A DNA stretch of 64,000 bases from Rhizobium esperanzae (GCF_002204185.1 NZ_MXPU01000009.1:124001-188000), one strand, 5' to 3'; shown: positions 44,844 to 53,646, numbered from the stretch's first letter. Numbers and translations are program-made. Notes: generated by a model not told the origin, from the letters alone.

Positions 44844-46316
44844 ATGAAAGAGGACAAGATGAACGGATTGAGGGATGGAAACCTGCTGCGCCAGAAGGGG
44901 CTCATCGACGGAGAATGGTGCGGGGGCGCGGCCGGGCGCACGATCGAGGTAATCGATCCGGCGACGCAGCACGTGCTGGGCAGCGTGCCCGACATGGACG
45001 GAGCCGACACGCGGGCCGCGATCATGGCGGCAGAAAAAGCTTTTGGTCCATGGCGGGCCAAGACCCATGCCGAGCGCGCCGCCCTGCTCGAGACCTGGCA
45101 CGATCTGATGCTCGACAATATCGAGGACCTGGCGCTGATCCTGACCACGGAACAGGGCAAGCCGCTGACGGAAGCCCGGGGCGAAATCCGCTACGGCGCC
45201 TCATTCATCAAATGGTTTTCCGAGGAAGCGCGCCGCATCGGTGGAACGACCATTCCCTCGCCCACCGCGGATCGGAGGATCGTCGTTTTGAAGGAGCCCG
45301 TCGGAGTATCGGCGATCATCACGCCCTGGAATTTTCCCAATGCGATGATCACCCGCAAGGTGGGGCCGGCGCTTGCGGCGGGTTGCACGGTTGTCATCAA
45401 GCCATCCGACCTGACCCCGTTTTCGGCGCTGGCGCTCGCCGTTCTGGCGGAACGCGCCGGCATCCCCAAGGGCGTGATCAACATCGTCACCGGCATGCCG
45501 ACCGCAATCGGCGACGAATTGATGGCGAACCAGACCGTCCGCAAGATCTCTTTCACCGGCTCGACCCGCGTCGGTTCGCTGTTGATGCGGGGGGCCGCCG
45601 ACAGCGTCAAGCGGCTCAGCCTCGAACTCGGCGGCAACGCGCCTTTCATCGTTTTCGACGATGCCGATCTCGACCTTGCCGTCGAAGGCGCCATCGCATC
45701 GAAATTCCGCAACGGCGGACAGACTTGCGTCTGCGCCAACCGTCTTCTCGTCCAGTCTGGCGTCTACGATGCCTTTGCCGCCAAACTCAGCGCGCGGGTC
45801 TCGGCCATGAAGGTCGGGGCAGGCACCGAGGCCGGCACGGATATCGGACCGATGATCAACAAAGCTGCGATCGAGAAGATCAACCGGCACGTGGAGGATG
45901 CGGTAAACAAGGGAGCAAAGATCCTCGCTACTGCAGATTCCGTGCCGGCAGGCGATCAATATGCCACTCCGATGGTGCTTGGCGGCGCGACCACCGACAT
46001 GCAGCTTGCCGTCGAAGAGACATTCGGACCTGTTGCCCCGCTGTTCCGGTTCGACACCGAGGAGGAGGCGATCCGCATCGCAAATTCCACCCCCTTCGGC
46101 CTTGCGGCCTATTTCTACACCGAGAGCCTGAAGCGGTCCTGGCGGGTCGGTGAGGCGCTTGAATTCGGCATGATCGGCCTGAACACCGGCGCCATTTCCA
46201 CCGAGGTCGCTCCGTTCGGCGGCGTCAAGCAATCCGGCCTCGGGCGTGAGGGCGCCCAATGCGGCATTGAGGAATATCTGGAAATGAAGAGCTTCCACAT
46301 CGGCGGACTCTCCTGA
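44844..46316 (+). CDS. Succinate-semialdehyde dehydrogenase (GabD-like)
   Basis: This 490-residue aldehyde dehydrogenase has features of the GabD group: 'TEQGKPLTEARGEIRYGASF', 'ITPWNFPNAMITRKVGPAL', 'LELGGNAPFIVFDDADLD', the catalytic Cys in 'FRNGGQTCVCANR' and 'FGGVKQSGLGREG'. It converts a four-carbon semialdehyde to the diacid. ATG 44844 follows AGAGGA; TTG one codon upstream is less likely. It is the last gene of the run and is followed by a strong hairpin. Confidence 0.92.
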   Translation: MKEDKMNGLRDGNLLRQKGLIDGEWCGGAAGRTIEVIDPATQHVLGSVPDMDGADTRAAIMAAEKAFGPWRAKTHAERAALLETWHDLMLDNIEDLALILTTEQGKPLTEARGEIRYGASFIKWFSEEARRIGGTTIPSPTADRRIVVLKEPVGVSAIITPWNFPNAMITRKVGPALAAGCTVVIKPSDLTPFSALALAVLAERAGIPKGVINIVTGMPTAIGDELMANQTVRKISFTGSTRVGSLLMRGAADSVKRLSLELGGNAPFIVFDDADLDLAVEGAIASKFRNGGQTCVCANRLLVQSGVYDAFAAKLSARVSAMKVGAGTEAGTDIGPMINKAAIEKINRHVEDAVNKGAKILATADSVPAGDQYATPMVLGGATTDMQLAVEETFGPVAPLFRFDTEEEAIRIANSTPFGLAAYFYTESLKRSWRVGEALEFGMIGLNTGAISTEVAPFGGVKQSGLGREGAQCGIEEYLEMKSFHIGGLS

Positions 46317-46330
46317 TCGACAAGAAAACA

Positions 46331-46361
46331 AAGGGCGCCGGAAAGTCATTCCGGCGCCCTT
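46331..46361. terminator. Bidirectional intrinsic terminator
   Basis: A 13-bp perfect stem, AAGGGCGCCGGAA / TTCCGGCGCCCTT, encloses an AGTCA loop. It lies 14 bases after the gabD-like stop. The convergent oxidase gene ends about 100 bases beyond, so it may serve both directions. Confidence 0.85.
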
Positions 46362-46460
46362 CCTAAATAATATCGCAAGCTTCGGATCCTGTCTCGCACC
46401 GCTACAATGTTTTGCGACGCACGCCAGGGAACGGCTGAACCGCTCTCGTCACGCCGCGGC

Positions 46461-47735
46461 TTACATGAAGCGATCGAGTGTCTTGTAATAGAGCCCGACG
46501 ACCGGCAGGAACCACGGCTTGCCGAAATGGCCGGGGACGGCTGGCCATTCGAGGCCTTTTACCGGATTGCGATCCGCCTTGCCCATGATGGCATCGGCGA
46601 TGATCATACCGAGATGGGTAGAGAGCTGGGCGCCGTGGCCGGAATAGCCCATGGCGTACCAGACGCCGTCGACATAGCCCGCGCGGGGATAGCGGTCCTT
46701 CGTCATATCGACGAGCCCGCCCCAGCAGTAGTCGATCTCGACGCCGGCAAGTTGCGGGAAGATTTCAGCCAGACCGGCGCGCAGAATATCGCCGCTCTTT
46801 GCATCCGACCGCTGATCCGAGGTGGCGGAAAAGCGTGCGCGGCCGCCGAAGATCAGCCGGTTGTCCGGCGACAGCCGGAAATAATTGCCGATGTTCAGCG
46901 AGGTGACACAGGTCCGGTTCCCCGGCATCGTCGCTGCGATTTCGGCGTCGCTCAGCGGACGGGTGGCGAGCAGAAAGCTGCCGACGGAAACGATCCGGCG
47001 GCGGAAATAGCCGAAGAGCGACGGCGTGTAGGCGCCTGTCGCGACGAGCACGTGATCGGCGGTGACGGTGCCCCGCCCGGTCTCCAGGCTGTGGCGGCCG
47101 TTGCCTTGCCTGTGGCCGGTCACGGCAGCCTTTTCGAAAATGACCGCGCCGTGGCGGACGGCCGCGGCGGCGAGCCCGGCGACATAGCGGCCCATATGCA
47201 TCATCGCGCTCTTCTTCGAGAGCATGGCGCCATGGAAGGGCGAGCCGACCTCACTCTTCAAGTCATCCGCCGAAAGAAGCGCCGTCTCCGGATCGACCTC
47301 CCTATGCACAGCCTCGAAGTTGCGGACAATGGCATCGAAATGCTGCGGCTTGGAGGCAAGCTTCAGCTTTCCGGCGCGACGGAAATTGCAGTCGATCCCC
47401 TCCTCGGCAATGATCGCCTCGATCGTGTCGATGGACTCGTCGAATGCCCGGTAAAGTGCGATAGCTCTCTCCGCGCCGAGCGCTGACTTGGCGGACAGGA
47501 AGCTGTGGGCCAGTCCGTTGTTGAGGTGACCACCATTGCGTCCCGATGCCCCCCAGCCCACGCGTTCGGCCTCCAGCACGACGACCTTGACGCCGGCTTT
47601 CGCAAGCTGACGCGCTGCCGCAAGCCCGGTGAAACCGGCGCCTATGACGCCGACGTCATAATGTCCTTCGACAGGACCTTGCGCCGCATCGGCAAAAGCA
47701 CGCGCTGTGTCGTGCCAGTAGGACTGGAACTGCAT
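46461..47735 (-). CDS. FAD-dependent amine/amino-acid oxidoreductase (DadA/PuuB-like)
   Basis: This 424-residue enzyme has the FAD-binding 'DVGVIGAGFTGLAAARQLAKAG' (first 20 cited here: DVGVIGAGFTGLAAARQLAK) and 'VLEAERVGWGASGRNGGHLN'. A DAO fold follows, with the C-terminal 'YCWGGLVDMTKDRYPRAG' and 'AMGYSGHGAQLS'. This pattern fits gamma-glutamylputrescine oxidase or related amine oxidases. ATG 47735 has GGAGA ahead. It starts 13 bases after the HAD gene and converges on the gabD-like gene; oxidase plus aldehyde dehydrogenases would make a classic amine-to-acid route. Confidence 0.87.
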   Translation of the reverse strand: MQFQSYWHDTARAFADAAQGPVEGHYDVGVIGAGFTGLAAARQLAKAGVKVVVLEAERVGWGASGRNGGHLNNGLAHSFLSAKSALGAERAIALYRAFDESIDTIEAIIAEEGIDCNFRRAGKLKLASKPQHFDAIVRNFEAVHREVDPETALLSADDLKSEVGSPFHGAMLSKKSAMMHMGRYVAGLAAAAVRHGAVIFEKAAVTGHRQGNGRHSLETGRGTVTADHVLVATGAYTPSLFGYFRRRIVSVGSFLLATRPLSDAEIAATMPGNRTCVTSLNIGNYFRLSPDNRLIFGGRARFSATSDQRSDAKSGDILRAGLAEIFPQLAGVEIDYCWGGLVDMTKDRYPRAGYVDGVWYAMGYSGHGAQLSTHLGMIIADAIMGKADRNPVKGLEWPAVPGHFGKPWFLPVVGLYYKTLDRFM

Positions 47736-47748
47736 CCGCTTGTCTCCG

Positions 47749-48417
47749 TCAGAGGCCAACGACGCCAGGCAAACCCGATATATCGGGGATTTCGACATAG
47801 CCGTAATAGGGATTGGCCGGCTCGTGACCGCGATTGACCCAGACCTTGTTCTTGATGCCGAGATCGTGGGCCGACATCAGATCGTAGCGGAAGGAGGACG
47901 AGCAATGCAGCACGTCCTGCGGTCCGCAGCCGAGCATGTCGAACATATATTCGAAGGCCTGGAAACGCGGCTTATAGGCATTTGCCTGTTGCGCGGTATA
48001 GACCGCGTGGAAGGGCGCGCCGAGCTTTTCGACATTCGACATGATCTGCGCGTCCATGGCATTGGACAGGATCACCAGCGGAATTTCCCGGGCAACCCTG
48101 GCAAGACCCTCGGGTACGTCGCGATGCGGCCCCCATGTCGGAACACGTGCGTAGACCATCTGAGCGGCTTCATCGCGAAACGTCACGCCGTTGCGCTTGC
48201 ATGTCCGCTCGAGCGAGTTGTGCACCACCTCCGCGTAGGGCTTCCAGGCGCCCATGATCTCGTCGAGACGATAGGCGGCGAAATTCTTGACGAACTCCGC
48301 CATGCGCGGTTCGTCGAGTTGGTCGCCGTAGAGATCGCGTGCCGCTTCCGCCATCTGGAAGTTGGTGAGCGTGCCGTAGCAGTCGAAGGTGATGTATTTC
48401 GGGCGGAACGTCGTCAT
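47749..48417 (-). CDS. HAD-superfamily hydrolase, haloacid dehalogenase type II-like
   Basis: This 222-residue protein has HAD motif I 'ITFDCYGTLTNF' with the nucleophile Asp, motif II Ser/Asn in 'VILSNAMDAQI', Lys in 'QANAYKPRFQAF' and the C-terminal 'DVLHCSSSFRYDLMSAHDLG'. In true L-2-haloacid dehalogenases water attacks the ester formed on Asp. Many relatives in catabolic loci act on other substrates. It forms a two-gene operon with the FAD oxidase. Confidence 0.85.
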   Translation of the reverse strand: MTTFRPKYITFDCYGTLTNFQMAEAARDLYGDQLDEPRMAEFVKNFAAYRLDEIMGAWKPYAEVVHNSLERTCKRNGVTFRDEAAQMVYARVPTWGPHRDVPEGLARVAREIPLVILSNAMDAQIMSNVEKLGAPFHAVYTAQQANAYKPRFQAFEYMFDMLGCGPQDVLHCSSSFRYDLMSAHDLGIKNKVWVNRGHEPANPYYGYVEIPDISGLPGVVGL

Positions 48418-48562
48418 CTGCGTATCCTTGAATGATTGGAACCGGGATGTTTCACAATCATAGGCATCGCTTTATCCGCGGCTTACCTGAATTGGGCGGC
48501 ATCGGAAGCAGAATCTATCGTATGGAAAGCGGCGTTTGGCAGAAGGTTGCGTGCTCTCGGGT

Positions 48563-49231
48563 TCAATCGTGATCGTGGTCATGATGCGACGGAAGATCGA
48601 GGCCGAAGGTATTGACGAGATCGGCCACCTGAGCCGGGCTGAGGAACCGGGGATTGAGGTTGCGCAACAGCAGATAGAGCTTCGCCGTTTCCTCTAGTTC
48701 CTCGGTCGCGAAGACCGCCGCCTCCAGGCTGTCACCGGCGACAACAGGTCCATGATTGGCGAGAAGCACCGATGAATATTTGCCGGCCAGCCCCCGGATT
48801 GCATCGGCCACCGCGGGATCCCCGGGGCGATAATACGGCACCAAAGCGGTCTCGCCGGCGCGCATGAGATAATATGGTGTCATCGGCGGCAGGGCCGCGC
48901 GCGGATCGATCTCCGGCAGCATGGTGAGCGCCACCGCATGGGTGGAGTGAAGATGAACGATGGCGCGAGCGCTGCCGCGTGTGTCGTAGAGGGCGGTGTG
49001 AAGCGGGATTTCCTTGGTCGGCTTGTCGCCGGACAGCAACCGGCCTTCCGCGTCGAGCCTCGCGATCCGGGCCGGGTCGAGAAACCCGAGCGAGGCGTTG
49101 GTCGGCGTCACCAGCCAGCCGCCGTCCTCCAGCCGCAACGATATATTGCCGGACGAACCGGGCGTCAGTCCGCGCTCGAACAACGAGCGACCGTATCGGC
49201 AGATTTCCTCACGCAGGCGCGCATCGGACAT
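48563..49231 (-). CDS. otnC: 3-oxo-tetronate 4-phosphate decarboxylase (class II aldolase family)
   Basis: This 222-residue protein shows the class II aldolase/adducin fold with 'GLTPGSSGNISLR', 'TKEIPLHTALY' and the metal-binding 'IVHLHSTHAVAL' and 'LLANHGPVVAG'. OtnC decarboxylates 3-oxo-tetronate 4-phosphate to dihydroxyacetone phosphate. The protein ends in a His/Asp tail 'SHHDHDHD' that could bind metal. It follows the LacI gene by 16 bases, and the neighbours ltnD, otnI and otnK complete the pathway, which supports the assignment. Confidence 0.85.
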   Translation of the reverse strand: MSDARLREEICRYGRSLFERGLTPGSSGNISLRLEDGGWLVTPTNASLGFLDPARIARLDAEGRLLSGDKPTKEIPLHTALYDTRGSARAIVHLHSTHAVALTMLPEIDPRAALPPMTPYYLMRAGETALVPYYRPGDPAVADAIRGLAGKYSSVLLANHGPVVAGDSLEAAVFATEELEETAKLYLLLRNLNPRFLSPAQVADLVNTFGLDLPSHHDHDHD

Positions 49232-49247
49232 GGCGGTTCCTCCAATA

Positions 49248-50246
49248 TTACGCAGTTGCCCCTTCGATCAGTTCAAAACCGAGATCGATGGCCTGCGGCG
49301 GCGCGTTGGCGATGACCAGCTCAGCGGCGATCTGCCCCGTCGTCACGCGCGGCGTCCGGATGGTCGATAAGGGTTGCGGTATTGCCCGGCCGATATCGAG
49401 GCCGTTATAGCCGAAAATGGCGAGCTGCGAGGGGATGGCGATCCCTTGGGCGAGACAGTGAAAATAACCGCCGAGCGCCATGTCGTCGTTGGAAAAATAG
49501 ACCGCGTCGAGGTCGGTTGCTCGTGCCAACAGTCGCTCCAGCCCCTGCTTACCGTTTTCCACCGACGAAGCGCCCGCCACAATTTCGCGAGCGATGAGCG
49601 GAGTTCCGTTGGCGTCGAGAGTGTCACAAAAACTCAGAAAACGCTTGCCGGCGCGGGTGTCGCGGTCCAGGTCGTGACCGACATAGCCGATCCGTCGATA
49701 GCCCCGCCTGAGCAGGAAGGCAGCGCTCTCCCGCCCGGCCGCGCGGTTCGAGAAGCCGACGGCGATATCAAGGGCATCGCCGTCCAGATCGAGCAGTTCC
49801 ACAACACGACACCCGCTGGCGCGCAACATCTTCATCGTGCCGTCGGTGTGCTCATACCCCGCCAGCATCACTGCCGCCGGCCGCCAGGCAAGCATTGCGG
49901 TTGCGAGCGCCTCCTCCTTGCCCGGATCATAATCCGTCACCGAAAAGACCGCCTGGTAGCGGTTTTCTTCCAGAACGGCGCTCGCACCACGCAGCACGTC
50001 GGAAAATACGATGTTGGACAGCGAGGGAATGACGAAGGCGACAAGACGCGAACCGGTGGAGGCAAGCGTTCCGGCGATCCGGTTCGGGACATAGCCCAGC
50101 CGCTCAACGGCAGCCATTACCCGCTCCCGCGTTCTGCCGGAAAACGAACCGTGGTTGCGCAGCACGCGCGACACCGTGCTCTCGCCGACGCCGGCCGCTT
50201 GCGCGACCTCTGCAAGGGTCACCGTCGACTGATGTTTGAATTCCAT
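49248..50246 (-). CDS. LacI-family regulator of the four-carbon acid sugar locus
   Basis: This 332-residue regulator has an N-terminal HTH 'TLAEVAQAAGVGESTVSRVL' and a GntR-gluconate-repressor-like effector domain ('FVIPSLSNIVFSDVL', 'AVYFSNDDMALGGYFH'). ATG 50246 or 50267 could start it; neither has a strong ribosome site. It is divergent from ltnD-otnI-otnK and upstream of otnC, and three identical palindromes lie in the gap. It is thus the likely repressor of both units. Confidence 0.9.
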   Translation of the reverse strand: MEFKHQSTVTLAEVAQAAGVGESTVSRVLRNHGSFSGRTRERVMAAVERLGYVPNRIAGTLASTGSRLVAFVIPSLSNIVFSDVLRGASAVLEENRYQAVFSVTDYDPGKEEALATAMLAWRPAAVMLAGYEHTDGTMKMLRASGCRVVELLDLDGDALDIAVGFSNRAAGRESAAFLLRRGYRRIGYVGHDLDRDTRAGKRFLSFCDTLDANGTPLIAREIVAGASSVENGKQGLERLLARATDLDAVYFSNDDMALGGYFHCLAQGIAIPSQLAIFGYNGLDIGRAIPQPLSTIRTPRVTTGQIAAELVIANAPPQAIDLGFELIEGATA

Positions 50247-50355
50247 GGTCACTTTCGAACCCGGCATCTGGAATCTTTAGACGCGCGAAGAAACCCTGGG
50301 GCGCCTCAGTGCGACATCCATTTTTCATCACTTCCGGCCAGAAGCAAGATTTTTT

Positions 50356-50371
50356 TGGCAGCGCTGCCAAT
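50356..50371. promoter_or_regulatory. LacI-type operator, copy 1 of 3
   Basis: This is the perfect 16-bp palindrome TTGGCAGCGCTGCCAA with a central CG-containing core (GCGC). It is the copy nearest the regulator gene, about 110 bp from its start. Confidence 0.8.
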
Positions 50372-50378
50372 TCACAGT

Positions 50379-50394
50379 TGGCAGCGCTGCCAAA
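50379..50394. promoter_or_regulatory. LacI-type operator, copy 2 of 3
   Basis: Identical 16-bp palindrome TTGGCAGCGCTGCCAA, 23 bp centre-to-centre from copy 1. Identity over all 16 bases makes chance very unlikely. Confidence 0.8.
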
Positions 50395-50408
50395 AGGGAG
50401 TAGGAAAT

Positions 50409-50424
50409 TGGCAGCGCTGCCAAA
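50409..50424. promoter_or_regulatory. LacI-type operator, copy 3 of 3
   Basis: Identical 16-bp palindrome, 30 bp centre-to-centre from copy 2 and about 54 bp before the ltnD start codon. It probably overlaps or follows the ltnD promoter and blocks it when bound. Confidence 0.8.
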
Positions 50425-50477
50425 ATACCTGGCCGCAGCTCCCAGGGCATGGATCTTTCAAGACTGGAGAAACTCCC

Positions 50478-51419
50478 ATGACACCGCTTGCCGAAAACTC
50501 GCGCCCCGCCGTCGCGGCCGTCATCGGTCTAGGCTCTATGGGACTGGGAATGGCCCGGTCGATGAAGCGCGCAGGTCTTGACGTCATCGGATATGACATA
50601 ACGCCGGCGGCAGTGGACCGCTTCGTCGCCGACGGCGGACGTGGCGCGGCGACTCCCGCCGACGCCGCCAGGGAGGCCGACATTGTTGTCTGCGTGGTGG
50701 TCAACGGCGCGCAAACCGAGGCCGTGCTGTTCGGCCCTGAAAGCGTTGCAAGCACGATGAAGACAGGCGCCGTGTTCATCTCATCAGCAACCATGAATCC
50801 CGCCGTCGCACGCAATCTCGCACAAAGAGTAGAGGCCCTCGGTCTGCACTATCTCGATGCGCCGATATCGGGCGGCGCGGCCAAGGCGGCGCTTGGCGAA
50901 CTGACGATCATGGCATCCGGCTCCAGCCAAGCCTTCGACAGGGCGCGCCCGGGTCTCGACGCCATGGCCGGCAAGGTCTACGATCTCGGCGGCGCGGCCG
51001 GAACCGGCGCCGCCTTCAAGATGATCAACCAGCTTCTCGCCGGCGTGCATATCGCAGCCGCATGTGAGGCCATAAGCTTTGCGGCCAAGCAGGGTCTCGA
51101 CCTCGACAAGGTTTATGAAGTCATCACCGCCTCGGCCGGCAATTCCTGGATGTTCGAAAACCGCGTGCCGCATGTACTTGCCGGGGATTATACGCCGCTC
51201 AGCAGCATCGAGATCTTCGTCAAAGACCTCGGTATCGTCCAGGATATGGCGCGCTCCGAACGATATCCGGCGCCGCTCGCGGCAGCCGCCCTGCAAATGT
51301 ACCTGGCGGCGGCCGGAGCCGGCATGGGCCGTGACGATGATTCCTCACTCGCACGCCTCTATGCCCTGCTTTCCGGCGCAGAATTGCCCGGCCCCGTCAA
51401 GGAGCCGCAGAGCCTGTAA
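50478..51419 (+). CDS. ltnD: L-threonate dehydrogenase (3-hydroxyisobutyrate dehydrogenase family)
   Basis: This 313-residue enzyme has the dinucleotide motif 'VIGLGSMGLGMARSM' at about 14-28, substrate-site 'DAPISGGAAKAALGELT' and the catalytic Lys in 'GAAFKMINQLLAG'. LtnD oxidises L-threonate to 2-oxo-tetronate. The frame is open far upstream on this strand, but ATG 50478 follows GGAG and begins the conserved fold. First gene of ltnD-otnI-otnK, downstream of three operators. Confidence 0.88.
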   Translation: MTPLAENSRPAVAAVIGLGSMGLGMARSMKRAGLDVIGYDITPAAVDRFVADGGRGAATPADAAREADIVVCVVVNGAQTEAVLFGPESVASTMKTGAVFISSATMNPAVARNLAQRVEALGLHYLDAPISGGAAKAALGELTIMASGSSQAFDRARPGLDAMAGKVYDLGGAAGTGAAFKMINQLLAGVHIAAACEAISFAAKQGLDLDKVYEVITASAGNSWMFENRVPHVLAGDYTPLSSIEIFVKDLGIVQDMARSERYPAPLAAAALQMYLAAAGAGMGRDDDSSLARLYALLSGAELPGPVKEPQSL

Positions 51420-51430
51420 AGGAAGCCGAC

Positions 51431-52207
51431 ATGCCTGTGTTCGCCGCCAACCTGACGATGATGTTCAACGAATGGGCCTTCCTCGACCGCTTCGATGCTG
51501 CAGCCGATGCGGGGTTTTCCGCCGTCGAATATCTCTTTCCCTATGAAGCCGCGCCGGAGGCCCTCGCCGAACGGCTCGCCCGCAACAATCTGCAGCAGGC
51601 TTTGTTCAACCTGCCGCCAGGCGACTGGGGTGCCGGCGAACGCGGCATCGCGGCCCTTCCCGGACGGTTCGATGAGCTGAAGACTTGTGTCGAGCGGGCT
51701 TTGGATTATGCGGCGGCGACCGGCGTCAGACGGTTGCACCTGATGGCAGGCATCGCCGATCCTCATGATCGAGACGCCTCTTCCTCCTACCGGCGCTCCG
51801 TCGCCTACACCGCCGGCCGGCTCGGGGAAAAGGGCATCGACCTTCTGCTTGAGCCGATCAACGGGCGCAACATGCCGGGATACTTCCTTAACGACTTCGC
51901 CGTGGCCGAGCGTTTGATCGCCGAATGCGGCCTACCGAACGTGAAGCTTCAATTCGACATTTATCACCGTCAGATCATCCATGGCGATGTCGCCATGGCA
52001 TTGCGGCGCCTGCTGCCGGTCACCGGCCATATCCAGATCGCCAGTGTGCCGTCCCGCAATGAGCCGGATGGGGAGGAGCTGAATTATCCCTATCTGTTCA
52101 GCGAAATCGACCGCCTGGGTTACGACGGTTTTATCGGCTGCGAATACATTCCGCGTGGCCGCACGCTGGACGGTCTAGGCTGGTTCGCCCCTTTTGCACG
52201 GAGCTAG
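51431..52207 (+). CDS. otnI: 2-oxo-tetronate isomerase (hydroxypyruvate isomerase family)
   Basis: This 258-residue TIM-barrel isomerase has the AP-endonuclease-2/Hyi pattern: 'NLTMMFNEWAFLDRF', 'FSAVEYLFPYE', 'LLLEPINGRNMPGYFLN', 'VKLQFDIYHRQI' and 'FIGCEYIPRG', with Glu and His metal ligands. OtnI converts 2-oxo- to 3-oxo-tetronate. It lies 11 bases after ltnD and three bases before otnK; an AGGAAG ribosome site precedes the ATG. Confidence 0.9.
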   Translation: MPVFAANLTMMFNEWAFLDRFDAAADAGFSAVEYLFPYEAAPEALAERLARNNLQQALFNLPPGDWGAGERGIAALPGRFDELKTCVERALDYAAATGVRRLHLMAGIADPHDRDASSSYRRSVAYTAGRLGEKGIDLLLEPINGRNMPGYFLNDFAVAERLIAECGLPNVKLQFDIYHRQIIHGDVAMALRRLLPVTGHIQIASVPSRNEPDGEELNYPYLFSEIDRLGYDGFIGCEYIPRGRTLDGLGWFAPFARS

Positions 52208-52210
52208 ATA

Positions 52211-53488
52211 ATGGCCATTTCACTCGGATCGATTGCTGACGACTACACGGGTGCCTCGGATCTCGCCAACACGCTGACAAAGAATGGCCTGCGCACGGTG
52301 CAGACGGTCGGCATCCCCGATCCCTCGCTCGCGCTGCCCGACGTTGATGCCGTCGTCGTTTCCCTGAAAATCCGCTCGGTCCCTGCCTCTGAGGCCGTGA
52401 CGGCTGCCACGGAAGCCGAGCGATGGCTGCGCCATCGCGGCGCGGGCCACGTGCTTTACAAAATCTGCTCGACGTTCGATTCCACCGACGCCGGCAATAT
52501 CGGTCCCGTCACCGAGGCCTTGCGCGATGCTGCGGGCGGCGGCAGCGTGCTGGTTACACCAGCCTTTCCAGAAACAGGGCGGACTGTCTACCTCGGCCAT
52601 CTGTTCGTCGGCGGCCAACCATTGAACGAAAGCCCGCTCAAGGATCACCCCCTCAACCCGATGCACGACGCCAACCTCGTGCGGGTTCTCGCCCGACAAA
52701 CGCGCGGCGCCATCGGCTTGATCGATCTGGCAGCCATCGCGGCCGGCCCTGCCGCCGCCAGGGCGAGGCTCGATGCGTTGCGCACGACAGGCGCGACCAT
52801 GGCTGTCGCCGACGCAATTTTCGAAAAGGATCTGGAAACGCTCGGCGAGATCGCGCTCGAAACGCCGATATCGACCGGTGCGTCCGGCCTTGGCCTCGGC
52901 CTTGCTCGGGCGCTCGTCCGTTCCGGCCGCGTATCCGGCGGCGCAACAGCTGAAGACATCATCCGCCCTGTCGACGGGTTTTCGGCGATTATTGCCGGCA
53001 GCTGTTCGAAAGCAACGCTACGCCAGCTCGAGGTCGCCGAACGGTCGATGCCTGTGCTGCGGCTTGATCCAGAGCGCCTGATATCAGGCCCGGATGAGAT
53101 CGCCGCCGCGATTTCCTGGGCCGGAGACCGGATCTCCGCCGGCCCGGTGATCGTCGCCGCGAGCGCGTCGCCGGAAACCGTATCCCGGCTGCAATCGCAA
53201 TATGGGCGGGAGACCTCGGGCCACGCGATCGAGACCGCAATGTCGATTATCGCAGCCGAACTGGTTGAAAGAGGCGTGAGGCGTCTGGTGGTCGCCGGCG
53301 GTGAAACCTCGGGGGCCGCCGTCGACAGGCTCGCCATCCCGGCGTTTCTGATCGGCCCCGAGATTGCTCCCGGCGTGCCGGTGCTGCGCACGGTCGGCAA
53401 TGCACAAGGCGACATGCTTCTGGCATTGAAATCAGGAAACTTCGGTGGCGACGACTTCTTTGCGGCAGCGCTGGCGATGATGCACTGA
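52211..53488 (+). CDS. otnK: 3-oxo-tetronate 4-kinase (four-carbon acid sugar kinase, DUF1537 family)
   Basis: This 425-residue kinase has the N-terminal 'SIADDYTGASDLANTLTKNG' substrate domain and the C-terminal nucleotide domain ('AIIAGSCSKATLRQLE', 'RRLVVAGGETSGAAVDRL'). OtnK phosphorylates 3-oxo-tetronate for OtnC. Length and motifs agree with the family (about 420 residues). It is the last gene of the operon; no transporter follows. Confidence 0.92.
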   Translation: MAISLGSIADDYTGASDLANTLTKNGLRTVQTVGIPDPSLALPDVDAVVVSLKIRSVPASEAVTAATEAERWLRHRGAGHVLYKICSTFDSTDAGNIGPVTEALRDAAGGGSVLVTPAFPETGRTVYLGHLFVGGQPLNESPLKDHPLNPMHDANLVRVLARQTRGAIGLIDLAAIAAGPAAARARLDALRTTGATMAVADAIFEKDLETLGEIALETPISTGASGLGLGLARALVRSGRVSGGATAEDIIRPVDGFSAIIAGSCSKATLRQLEVAERSMPVLRLDPERLISGPDEIAAAISWAGDRISAGPVIVAASASPETVSRLQSQYGRETSGHAIETAMSIIAAELVERGVRRLVVAGGETSGAAVDRLAIPAFLIGPEIAPGVPVLRTVGNAQGDMLLALKSGNFGGDDFFAAALAMMH

Positions 53489-53646
53489 CCTAGCCAGGCA
53501 TAGAGCATCCCGATGAAATAGCTCCGGCATAAGATGCGGCGGCCCGTCGGCGTAAAGCTATAAGATACTGCCTGAACCGCGGCCTTCAGACGATCTGCCC
53601 GCCGGGGCTCCGGCAGACTTGCGGGCACGATATGAAGGACGGCCCG

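Noticed and set aside
50356..50424. Three regularly placed repeats considered as a minimal CRISPR array
   Set aside because: The repeats are 16-bp perfect palindromes with 7- and 14-base spacers next to a LacI gene; there are no cas genes, and the spacing is wrong for CRISPR.
49374..50477. Upstream extension of the ltnD frame over the divergent lacI-type gene
   Set aside because: It would read through three operators and antisense to the regulator. ATG 50478 has a ribosome site and starts the dinucleotide fold.
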